Shown piece by piece: positions 34,825 through 45,241 of a stretch of DNA of 64,000 nucleotides. Numbering within the stretch: the first letter of the stretch is position 1; every line of letters starts with the position of its first letter. The translations under genes were made by a program, and so were the position numbers. The notes beneath the pieces are model-generated. The model worked only from the letters and a program-made list of their open reading frames with translations. It did not search any database and was not told the origin of the DNA. Source of the DNA: Agrostemma githago (lineage: Eukaryota > Streptophyta > Magnoliopsida > Caryophyllales > Caryophyllaceae). Where the stretch lies: positions 55,121,701 through 55,185,700 of the forward strand of contig OY288247.1 in NCBI GenBank assembly GCA_958450325.1, given 5' to 3'.

Positions 34825-37800
34825 TTATGGGTAGTAGCGCTTCAGCTGGTCCAAGTTGGTTGGGTTGACAAATTCATTCCCGTCCAAGTCTGTCAGCATC
34901 ACCGCTCCTCCTGATAGGACCTTCTTGACTAAGTATGGCCCAGCCCAATTGGGTTTGAATTTTCCCCTTGGGTCAACCGGTAGTAAGGCACGAACCGATT
35001 TTAGGACCAGATCCCCTTCTTTGATGTTTCTGGGCCTAACTCTTTTGTTGAAAGCCCGTTGGATCCTCTTTTGATATATTTGGATATTGTTGAGGGCCCG
35101 GGATCGCCGTTCGTCTAGGAGGACTAGCGAATCGTATCGGGCTTGGACCCAATCTGCTTCAGGTACTTGGCTTTCAAGTAAAATCCTGAGGGATGACACT
35201 TCTAGCTCAACCGGCTGGACTGCTTCCATTCCATATGTTAAATAATATGGAGTTGCTCCGGTTGCGGTGCGGATTGAGGTTCGATAGCCCCATAGGGCAA
35301 AGGTTATTTTGTCGGGCCAGTCCCGGTAATTCTCAGCCATCTTTTTAAGTATGGTGACAATTGTTTTATTGGCCGCTTCTACCGTTCCATTTGTTTGGGG
35401 ACGGTAGGGAGAAAATGTATGCTTTTGAATCTTATATTTTTCCAGCAATGCGGCAGTTTCAGCTTGGAAGTGGGTCCCGTGATCACTGATAAACACATGT
35501 GGGATCCCGTATCGGCATATGATCTTGTTCTGGATAAATTTGGCCACGTGCTTGGCGTTCAAGACACCGTATGACTCAGCTTCGACCCATTTGGTGAAGT
35601 AGTCGATGGCCACCAAAATGAAGCAATGACCTCCCGTCCCGGAAGGGTGCACCTTTCCAATTATATCAATACCCCATGTCGAAAATGGCCATGGCAATGT
35701 CATGGTATATAACAGGGAAGATGGCATATGCTGCACATTAGCAAAGATCTGACAATTATGGCAGTGCTTGACGTATAATTGACAGTCTATTTCCATGGTG
35801 TTCCAATAATATCCGAGCCTCATGATTTTCCGGGCTAACATATGGGTGTTCATATGTGGGCCGTTTTCGCCGTCGTGTACTTCGGCCATAACCTTTTCGG
35901 CCTGTATTTTGTCGATGCATAGGAGAAGAGCCCCCTGTGCCGTCTTTTTGTACAATTGCTCGTCATCCGTGCGAACAAATTGAGTTGCCAATCTTCGTAA
36001 CGCTTTCTTGGCCCGGTTTTCAGTTCCCGGGGGATATCCTCTCGTTGTCAGGTAGGTTAGGACTGACTGATACCACGGTTCCGGGTTGGTTAGTTCGATG
36101 TCCTGGATGGCGTGTACATACGCCGCCTCGGATCGCCTTTCGACACAGATTGACATGCTGGTAAGATGGTCTTGTATATTTAGCAGGGATGCTAATTTGG
36201 AAAGTGCATCTGCGAATTGATTTTCTTCCCGGGGGAAGTGGATATACTTTACCTTCTGGAATTGTTTCTCTAGCACCCTTACCCGTGCTTGGTAAGCCAT
36301 GAGATTGACGTTCTGAGTTTTCCATTTTTGGAGCGCTTGATTGATGACCAGCGATGAGTCACCGTGGACCCGGAGGTTTGTTACCCCTAAATCAGCGGCG
36401 GCTTGTAACCCGTGAATGCATGCTTCGTACTCGGCTGCATTGTTGGTCACGTCAAAGTCCAATTTGATGGATAATGGGGTCTGTTCCCCTCGTGGTGAGA
36501 TTAACAGAATCCCGACCCCAAATCCTCGAAAGTTGGATGCTCCGTCAAAATATAAATCCCATGTATCGGTATCGGTATGGAATATGTCTTCATCGGGAAA
36601 GGCCCAAGTATCGGTGTGTCCTTCTTCGGATATCGGACTGTCGGCGAGGAATCCTGCCACTACCCAGCCTTTGATGGCTTTTAATGGTATAAATTTGAAG
36701 TCAAACTCAGATAACATTAAAGTCCATCTTGACATTCTGCCATTGAGGATGGGCTTCTCGAACAGGTACTTGATTGGGTCCATTTTGGACAGGAGATGTA
36801 CCTCGTGGCTAAGCATGTAATGTCGGAGCTTTTTAGTGGCCCAAACCAAAGCTAGGCACGTTTTCTCGAGCATCGTGTACTTGCATTCGTATTCTAAGAA
36901 CTTTTTACTGATTTAGTAAATGGCCCGTTCTTCTGAATCAACTGTCTGGGCCAGCATAGCCCCCATGGCTGTCTCGGTCGTTGTTAGGTATAACGACAAA
37001 GGCAAACCGGGTTGAGGTGGCATTAATACCGGCGGAGCAGACAGTATCTCCTTGATTTTGTCAAAAGTCGTTTGACATTTATCGTCCCACAGTACCCGTT
37101 CTCCGATCTTCAGTTTTTTTGAAAATGGGCTCACATACCATGGTTAGCTTTGAAATAAATCGGCTGATGTATTGGACTTTCCCAAGAAACCCCATTATTT
37201 CTTTTTCGGTCTTGGGTGGTTGCATCTCGGTGATGGCTTTGATTTTAGCTGGGTCGACCTCGATGCCGCGTTTGCTAACGATATGGCCCAGTAATTTGCC
37301 TGATGTTACTCCGAAACTGCATTTTTGAGGGTTTAGTCTCATGTTGTATTTGCGCAGTCGGGTAAAGAATTTTCTTAGGGCCGCAATATGCCCACTCCGG
37401 TCTTTGGACTTAACGATCATATCGTCCACGTAGAACTCCACTTCCTTGTGCATCATGTCATGTAATAAAGTAGTGGCGGTTCGTTGGTAAGTGGCCCCGG
37501 CATTGATGAGCCCAAATGGCATAACAGTATAACAGTAAGTACCCCAAGGTGTAATGAAGGTGGTCTTACTCATATCCTCCTCTGCCATCTTGATTTGATT
37601 GTATTCGGCATACCCGTCCATGAATGATAGAAGGGCATGATCGGTCGTGTTATCCACTAGTATGTCGATGTGGGGTAACGGAAAGTCATCTTTTGGGCTG
37701 GCCTTGTTAAGGTCCCGGAATTCCACACACACCCGCACCTTCCCGTCGTTCTTGGGTACCGGCACGATGTTTGCGACCCAGTCTGGATATTCAGACACTT

Positions 37801-40687
37801 GTATAAAGCCTGCTTTGAATTGCTTGTCGACTTCTTCTTTGACTTTGAGGGACCATTCGGGCCTCATTCTTCGGAGTTTCTGTTTTACCGGTTTACACCC
37901 ATCTTTGATGGGTATTCGGTGTTCAGCTATTTCCCGGTCTATACCCGGCATGTCCTTGTAGGACCATGCAAAGACGTCCTTGAACTCTTGGAGGAGGTCT
38001 GCGAATTGTTTTCTCTCCTCTGGATCTAAGGATAGGCCCAACTTAAGCATCTGGGGCTCTAAAATGGTTCCCACATTGATGGACTCGGTTTCTTCGATTA
38101 CCGGATCTCGGGACTCCCTTTGTTCGAGCTGCTCGATCAGATGTGGAGGTAAAGGTACCTGTTCGTCGGGCTTCTCAATGTCATTGAATAATAAATCTTT
38201 GAAATTGAGAAAGTTTTGGAAATAAGACAAGTCGTAAGCAGAACGGTATTCGTTATTATTATTAATAGTAAATTTTGTGAAAAGCTCGAAAAGAGCGGCC
38301 ATCTGATCGTTGGTCAGTGGCGGGATAGGGAGAGGTCTTGGGACAGGCCCCGAGACCTCAGTGGAAGTGGTTAAGGGAAGAGGGGTTACAGACTCTACTC
38401 TAGCACCAGACCCTCTAGACATGGACTCAGACTCCGACTCTGACTCTGACTCCGACTCGGACTCGGTATCCGGCATGTCTCCCTCGCCGGTGGTCAGCTT
38501 GTAGATCCGTCCTTGACTGTTGGTCCACTTGATGGTTTTCCTCCAGGCCCTTTTTCCTGTATCTGCACCAACTTCGGTGATTAGCTTAGTTGGGTCAAAC
38601 CGATCGCTGCGGAGGATCAGATTGACCAAGTCATCTTTTGGTGTGGGGATGGTTTTGTCTTCTCCAAATAGGAGCCCCAGCACGGGCCCAGAGTTGTTTT
38701 CCCCTTCCTTGGACTCAGCTTGAACAAGGGTGAATATATCATCGGGGATGAAATTGCATTCCCAAGCCGTTTTGGTCTCGGGATATGTGATGGTGGGCTG
38801 GTAGAGGCCCACTTGAATAGCTCCGAAAACTGGAGTGACGAAGTAGTCAGTTAACTTCGGGCTATAAGGGCCTATGTAAGTACCCTTGAAAATGTCGATG
38901 GCCTTGTGAATACCGGCCCGAACCACGTTTTCCGGGGTTATAGCATACCCCAATCCGAATTGTGATTCGCCATCATTTAGGACCTCAATGATCTTCCCAG
39001 CTGGAAGATTCGGCCTTGAGGTTGCTCCCGGTAGATAGCCTAGATTCTGTAGCATCGTGTCGATGCTAGTTGTGAAGTAGGGCCTAAAGAGATACTCTTC
39101 TTCGATCATGCCCACGAAATCAAATCCTCGTGGGTCGGCCCGGCCCGTAGCATTGCAGCTTGCCACAGTAATAGGAGTAGCCTCTAGTGTGATGACACCA
39201 TCTTGAAGTGGCATCTTGACTTTCCGATGGAGAGTAGAGGAGACGGCCTTGACTGCATGGATCCAAGGCCTTCCTAGTAGTAAATTAAAGGACGAGGTGA
39301 CATCAATCACCTGAAACTCTAACTCTTTTTCGATTGAACCCGTTATGATTTTCAGTTTAACAGCCCCGGCAACTGGCTTTGGGCTTCCGTCGAAAGCCTG
39401 AATAGTTTGCGCCGTTAGGAGATAGTCGGCATCGGTGATGCCAAGGGCCTTAGCGGTCCTTAGAGGTAAGACATTTACAGCAGACCCATCATCGATAAGG
39501 GTCATTGGGAGGTACTTCCCTCGGCAAATGACCGTGATGTAAAGGGCCAGATTATGATTTGGCCCGAATGATGGAAGATCAGACTCGGAGAAGGTGATAA
39601 GTGGGCCTTCTTCCTTGGACTTGCCCTTGAGATAAGGCATAATAGTGGCTACCATTTCGGTGGGGGTAACCTGTGAGTCGACCTTAATTTCATCGAGAGC
39701 CTTAGGCAGTGCTTCTCGATGTGCTTGTGAGCTAACCAGTAGTTGCCATATGGTTAGGTTAGCTCGAACCCCCTTCAACTGCTGGACCAGGGCGGTGTCG
39801 TTGCTTGGTTCTTCAAGGGTAGGTTCCGTCCTGGCAAGTTCAGTGACGGATGTAGGAATAGAACGCCCAGCTGCGGCGAGGTGGTTGGTGGCTAAGGCTT
39901 TGGACTTAGCCTTTCGGACCTCTTCAAGGGTGATGGGGACAGCTTCCCCTTTGGCTAAGTACACATCATCCTCGTCATCGAACCATATCCCGTTAATTTG
40001 TGGGATATAGGGGGAGATGAGGTGAGAACAGTCAATTACCTCACCGGTGAATATTGCGTGGGCACTGAACGGGTTTTCTTTGTTGCTCGGCTTGTCTCCG
40101 GGCAACGGGATCTTCCCGCTCTCGATCAGGTCCTGGATTAGATGCTTCAGTTTCCAGCACTTTTCAGTATCATGCCCATTACCACGATGATATTGGCAGT
40201 AGGCTTGGGCGTTATAACTTTTGGGCCTCTTCTCCACTGGAAGCTCGGGCATCGGGCCTATTGGTTGGATCAGACCCTTTGAAGATAGCCTTTGTAAGGC
40301 ATAAATATAGGTAGTTCCTATATCTGTGAATATCCGATTTGCTGTATTCTTTTTGGATGAGGTGTCAAGCAGATTTACCTCGTCAAAGATGCTGCGAGTT
40401 GCAACTGCAGGTGTGGGCTTGCTCGTGGATGAGCTTGCCCCTTGATAGCCCTTGGTAGAGGCCTTAGTCAGGCTCTCTAACCTTAAGTCGTCCTCGATCC
40501 TTGTACCCATTTCAGTTAGGGTAGCAAAATTAGGGATAACAGCATACCGGAGGTGTACCCGGTAGGAAGGGAGGAGGTTCTTGACAAACGCCTCCACTAG
40601 CACTTTCTCGCTGGGCTTGTCGACCAGCTTCACACTCTCGGCCCGCCATCTTTGTAGATATTTAGTGAAACCTTCTTTGGGCTCCTA
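34825..40687 (-). pseudogene. Tat pol polyprotein with Gag tail: zinc knuckle, PR, RT, RNase H, aRNH, INT
   Basis: Three blocks share one origin. Block 1 (40684-37079) has a Gag tail with a zinc knuckle (CQYHRGNGHDTEKC, near residue 146), protease (LIDDGSAVNVLP, LLLGRPW) and RT (RVCVEFRDLNKASPKDDFPLP, FMDGYAEYNQI, YVDD at 37421-37432). A Ser-Glu repeat precedes RT. Block 2 (37134 down to 36913) starts RNase H, with ATKKLRHYM after its end. Block 3 (to 34825) has an archaeal-type RNase H (YFDGASN..NNAAEYEA..GDSSLVI) and integrase (H..H..CHNC zinc site; D in WGIDIIG, D in SDHGTHF, E in NGTVEAANK; GPY motif near the end). Lesions: TAG at 40685-40687; an extra base in the seven-T run 37114-37120; TAA at 36913-36915. 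Catalytic residues are otherwise kept. Confidence 0.95.
38424..38466 (-). repeat. Coding hexamer repeat (Ser-Glu tract)
   Basis: GACTC(N) units give an alternating Ser-Glu run of about 14 residues in the protease-RT linker. Confidence 0.85.
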
Positions 40688-40766
40688 GGCCATCACTTCC
40701 AGAGTACGCATTGTAGTCTGGATCTCGGTATTATCAGCGTAATTCCGAGCAAATTCGGTTGCCACA

Positions 40767-41225
40767 TCATCCATCCCAAGTTTTGTATTTCTTGGGATCG
40801 AGCCAGTAGTACCAGGCCTTAGGATGCTTCTGCAGGGAGGAAGGGATCAAATGTGTAAACATGGTGGACTTCACCCCCTTGACAGCCATAAAATCTTTGA
40901 AAGCCCGGATGTGGTGGACCGGGTCCTCGGTTCCCTCAAACATAGGAATTCCCGTAAGGTTGAGGTTAGCAGGTAGCTCGTCATTCAAGGGTGAATAGGA
41001 ACGAGCAATTTCAGTGTGGATCGAGTTGTTCGTTGACAGGTGAACTTGTTCCTCGAGCCTGCGGACAGCGCTGACTAGTTTAGCTATGGGCCCAATGGGC
41101 TCCGATCCAGGAGGAGGAGTTCCCTTCTCCATTGCGCCCACACGAGTGGTGAGTGCCGTTTGATCCTTCTGGATGGCAGTCAATTGGGCTTCGAGCTTCT
41201 CTAGGGAATCCTTCAATGCGTCCAT
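40767..41225 (-). pseudogene. Tat gag, N-terminal part
   Basis: ATG at 41225 opens a frame starting MDALKDSLEKLEAQLTAIQ, a heptad-like coiled coil of about 30 residues, then the Gag capsid-like part (IPMFEGTEDPVHHIRAFKDFM, PSSLQKHPKAWYYWL). Gag forms the virus-like particle in this class of elements. The frame breaks at about 40767-40775, where a short duplication of ggat adds bases. The +1 frame continues into the pol block, interrupted only by TAG at 40685-40687. In an intact copy Gag and Pol would then be one long frame. Confidence 0.9.
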
Positions 41226-42286
41226 CTTGCGTTGATATCTGGTTTCGGGTGGCCTGTCTGTAAGAACACCGCGTAATCAGAAACTAGCCCGAATCCCGGA
41301 ATAGAAAGTACATCCCGAACAAGACTAAAAGGGAAATGACTCGAGCAAAGACACCTAGACGGGTGACTTGTGAAAAGTGGACCTTCCTTAGGATTCGGCG
41401 GGTGGGCCTAGTCCTGTTCGAAGGAAGGTTCACGTGAGACATCCCCAGACTTTTGACTCGCTTGTGTAAACGGACCCTCTTTCGTAGGGGTTTGTCCTAC
41501 GTAGGTGGGCCTTGTCTTAGTCTAATAAGGCGGACTGGGATAGGGAAGAAACTTGTGATGTAAGATCGACAAAGTTTCGACGCTAAAGACATTAACAACT
41601 TACGACATGACCCGACACTGCTAAATACGGGAAGTCCTAAGAAGAAGAAGGCTTTGAAAATGGATTGTTTTTGAAGAGAGCCCGAGAGAGCTTGGTGGAG
41701 GGCCCAATTTTCGAAAGAAAACGAAAAGAGTATTGGGCCCCGGGTTTTGAAAGTTCGAAAGTAATTTCGAGTTTTGAATTGGGCAGCATACCGTCTAGAA
41801 AATAGGCTATTTTGAGTAAAATCATAAGTCCTAAATTCGGCATGCGACCCGGGTTTTGAAAATTGAATAACTTGAAAAGGATGTATTTTTGAAAAGTTGA
41901 CGCTTTTTGAAAGCGACACGGAAACCAAGTAGCATGTAGTCAGGCAAGCATTATAACGACGCCATGTATGCTTTACACTAAGTCTCGGTCGGTCTAGAGG
42001 GTCTATAACAGTGTACATAGTCTAGACGTTGATCGGGACGGACTCTCTAAGTCGAGTTGAGCTTAGAACATGCCGCGAAACCCACTCGAATCGACTATGG
42101 ACACCTTTTGACATATCCATATTGGAGTACATCAATGGTATAGTGGGACGTCGGTCACCAGTACCGGCCCGGGAAAATATGGGGTTATGCATGAACCGTA
42201 AAACTAAAACGTGTATTGTACTAGTCAAACGATTTCTATTCGAGTCTCACCCTGAGGATGCCGATGGTAAGTCACGCATCAGTTAA
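41226..42286. other. Leader between primer site and gag (non-coding)
   Basis: About 1.06 kb with only small frames (for example 41497-42018) that have no recognisable motif. It is the 5' untranslated leader of the minus-strand transcript; packaging signals would be expected here but none is identifiable by eye. Confidence 0.6.
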
Positions 42287-42304
42287 TCCCCAACGGAGTC
42301 GCCA
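42287..42304 (-). promoter_or_regulatory. Primer binding site of Tat element (tRNA-Arg type)
   Basis: The minus strand reads TGGCGACTCCGTTGGGGA, 3 bp from the LTR edge at 42308. This resembles the tRNA-Arg-type primer sites of Tat/Ogre elements; the tRNA identity is from memory. Confidence 0.75.
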
Positions 42305-43098
42305 AATTGTGGACATGACGTAGGTCCACCCCGACGCGGCCACGCGCGGGTTTGGGGAGGCCAATGAATCTCCATATGAGAATGGATCGAATTGAAATTT
42401 AAATCTATGTGGAGTTGCCACCGAACTTCGTGGGAGTTCGGGCCCGTTCAAACCCACTCTATGTCGTAGTGGGCTGTGTAAAAAATACGGCCCATTTCTG
42501 ATGTCAGAGTTTATTGGGCTCGTCCCTTTGCATTTGATACCGATACCGACATTATCGGATATCGTGTATTGAGTGACTCTTGTGCGCCAACGGTTTCGGG
42601 CATCCGGAAACCGAGGTTCTGAGTAAGGGGTGAGGGTACGTGTTGGGAAGCCCATGATGGACACCCAACCCCGCCCGCACTAGCGGCCTCTACTAAGATC
42701 TCGAATGACTTTCTAATACGCGCATTAGTTGAACGGGAAAATGTTATGCAAACAGTATGTTCCCTAAACATGCGAGAAATTGAAAGGGTTTCTATGTCGA
42801 TTTAATGAAACTAAAATATTAACGTCAAAGTTGTATTTTAGCATGTGGGTTCATTTTAGTACGATAAAATAAACAACCAAAATTGTAAAAAGAAACAACA
42901 AACGGTTAGTAACGGTATAACGATATGAACGGTTTGTGCAAATATTGAATTGTGTAGAATGATGCAAATGAATTAATTCATGGTTTTGAAAAGATTTTTC
43001 ACGTGATTAATTAGGCACGTGTTGACCTAAGTCACTAGAAACGGTTAACGAGACTCGAATGCTATTGTGGGACTCACGGTTTAACGTGGTAAAGGGCC

Positions 43099-43318
43099 AC
43101 TCGACCGAGTCATTGTGGGACTCGACCGAGTGGACCTCTGAAAAAAGGTTTTGTCCAGGTTTTGGGGCCCTACCCGATCGAGTTATTGACCAACTCGACC
43201 GAGTACGTTGCCACTCGACCGAGTCCTTGTGAGACTCGACCGAGTTGAGGTCAAAAAGACATTCTGTCTTGGTTTTTATGATGTCACTCGATCGAGTGGC
43301 ATAGGCACTCGGTCGAGT
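43099..43318. repeat. Palindrome cluster in Tat 5' LTR (downstream of TATA)
   Basis: Sites start at 43099, 43120, 43172, 43193, 43213, 43234, 43286 and 43307, with the same 20-21 bp and 72-73 bp spacing as in the partner LTR. Confidence 0.9.
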
Positions 43319-44379
43319 GGCATCTGTACGAACCAGGTTCGTTTGCAATTTTATTATCGATTTCAAAATTGCTTTTGATTTTGACGATTTGATGAATTGA
43401 GCGTGAATATTGTCGAATTTATACTCGATTCTGAATTTGAATGCTCGTTGTATCCCATATTCGATTATTGAATCGATATAAAATAGTTAGAGAGATTAAA
43501 AAAAATCGTTGTAAGTCGTTTTAAATTAACTATCGCGATATGAGTAGATTTCCTCCGTGTTTAATAATGTCATAATTCTAACGAATTGTATGACAATTAC
43601 TTTAGCATCAATAGAAATCGCGTTAGTCAATTAATTTGACTAGAGCGTTAGATTCGACGCCTAATCATGGAATTAATATCGAATTTAAGAGATCGACGCT
43701 TTGCTTAAATTGAAAGACTTGATTCCCTCGGCTTTTCCTACATCGAAATAAGTCCCTAAGGACTGTGATGTCAGATCCGCGTCAACGGGTTTCGACCCTT
43801 AACAATATGGGTTTTGAAAAAGGTTTTAGAAAATCGATGCAATATGCGACTAATAATAATAACGCGAACGAGATAAAGATTATTGTTTAAGTTAACTTGT
43901 CTCAATAATCAAGTAATTAGGGTGTCGGAATAAGCGACCGACAACGCTGTGTGCGGTACACTTGTATATTCGGGTTTCCTTATTCCGACATCCCTCATAC
44001 TCGACACAAATCGACAAGTATTTTAATGTTTTATAATACTAGCGATAATAACGATATTATGATGCGATAAAGAAATAAAAAAAAAAAAAAAAAAACGAGA
44101 AGGAGGAAGATGACGAGAGGAAGAGAAGAAGGGAAGAAAAGAGTTTTGCTCGGTATGGACTCGTCTAGATGCGGCTTGCACGGGAGTAATCGAGCATGTA
44201 GGCTAAGTTGTGGGGTTTGGGTGTTGAATTCCTAAAGCTAGGTTTAGGGTTTCGATTCCTAGGCTAGGGCTAGGGTTTGCTCGGTGTAGAGTAGAGTTTG
44301 AATTAGGGTTTCGAGATGTGTAAAGTTTAGGGTTACTAAAAGGTTGAAAGATGTCCAATTGAGTGTGCATGGGGTTGCT

Positions 44380-44385
44380 TATATA
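44380..44385 (-). promoter_or_regulatory. TATA box driving Tat gag-pol
   Basis: TATATA in gcttatataggc. Being in the 5' LTR (minus sense), this is the copy that would start the genomic RNA. Confidence 0.6.
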
Positions 44386-44413
44386 GGCAAAGCCAAGGAC
44401 CCCGGTTAGGATT

Positions 44414-44515
44414 ACTCGACCGAGTAACCAGCTGACTCGGTCGAGTGGCCCGGTGTGCTCGCAGTCGGGCCTGAAACAGGCCCACTCGATCGAGTGGGTT
44501 GGGCACTCGATCGAG
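44414..44515. repeat. Palindrome cluster upstream of gag-pol TATA box
   Basis: Perfect 12-bp palindromes or ACTCGGTCGAGT/ACTCGACCGAGT variants at 44414, 44435, 44484 and 44504; spacing 21, 20 and 70 bp between pairs. Confidence 0.9.
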
Positions 44516-45214
44516 TGGCCCAACTGGGTCGCGCGGGTCCATTGTCTTGGACCTTGACTTGGATTTTTTATGGGTTTGTGTTTGACTTGGACTTTTGATG
44601 TTGTGAGGGGCTGTTTTGTGTGTCTCGGAAATGACTTTGACTAGGGTTGACCCAATCGTTAAAAGTCATTTTTATTTTCGGTGTCGGTTTTGGCCCAAAT
44701 TAGTCTTGTTTCACTTGAAACGGTCCGCTGGGCCTGAATTTGAGGTCAGTTTCGTGATATTTGTACTCCATAAGTGCTTTAGCCAACAACTAATGGATTT
44801 GAGCCCATATCCGAGCGCGTAGAAACACGTTCGCGTACGATCATCATCGGGTGTTTTTCGGGAACTACCATAGACACCTGGCAGTCAAAATGCGGGTGTC
44901 TACAAATATTCACCACGTCAAAAGTCAGATTAAAATAAAATGTTTAAGTACTAGAACTAAAAATTGGCTTTTAATCGTTTTTGTCCGTAAACGGTAATAA
45001 TTCAATAATCGATAAATAAAATATCAGAAAAATACTAAATTATTAAAAATCATCAAAAACATTATTTTTACAGAATATAAACATATATTACATGTTTAGG
45101 CCGAATATTACGATTTTACAAATTAATACGACGATTTAATCGTTAATCTCGTAAAAGCGATGAATACCGAAACATGCAAATTTCGACTTTTTTTAAAAAT
45201 TTCCTGATTATAAG

Positions 45215-45241
45215 ACATATATATATATATATATATATATT
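45215..45241. repeat. AT dinucleotide microsatellite in L3
   Basis: About thirteen AT units, where L1, L2 and L4 have only a few (near 7028, 17020 and 56519). Confidence 0.95.

Larger units (their letters stand above)
29309..44904 (-). mobile_element. Complete Tat/Ogre-lineage LTR retrotransposon (15.6 kb)
   Basis: Two LTRs (29309-31946, 42308-44904) flank gag-pol on the minus strand and an antisense gene on the plus strand. The target duplication aatat is exact at 29304-29308 and 44905-44909, and L4 shows the empty site. The primer site 42287-42304 abuts the 5' LTR (minus sense) and the polypurine tract 31947-31958 abuts the other. The archaeal-type second RNase H and the extra antisense ORF after pol place it in the Tat lineage. 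The LTRs differ by many substitutions and by indels, so it is not a very recent insertion. gag and pol are broken; any movement would need proteins from elsewhere. Confidence 0.95.
42308..44904 (-). repeat. Tat element 5' LTR (minus sense), 2597 bp
   Basis: Same edges as its partner. It carries clusters at 43099-43318 and 44414-44515, TATA at 44380-44385 and the conserved block at 42574-42695. Relative to the partner it lacks one palindrome unit near 43319 and about 25 bp near 44146, and has a 19-base A run at 44077-44095. Confidence 0.93.

Noticed and set aside
36416..36820. Plus-strand ORFs over pol (also 35937-36164, 37647-37961, 39645-40010)
   Set aside because: They are shadows of the strong minus-strand coding region.
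37114..37120. Programmed frameshift in pol at a seven-T run (minus strand A run)
   Set aside because: It lies inside the RT-RNase H region, where no such signal is known in the lineage, and the element has three other lesions; a simple indel is more likely.
41497..42018. 173-residue minus-strand ORF in the Tat leader as an extra ORF1 of Ogre type
   Set aside because: No resemblance to known accessory proteins, low-complexity Ser/Phe composition, no good context before gag.
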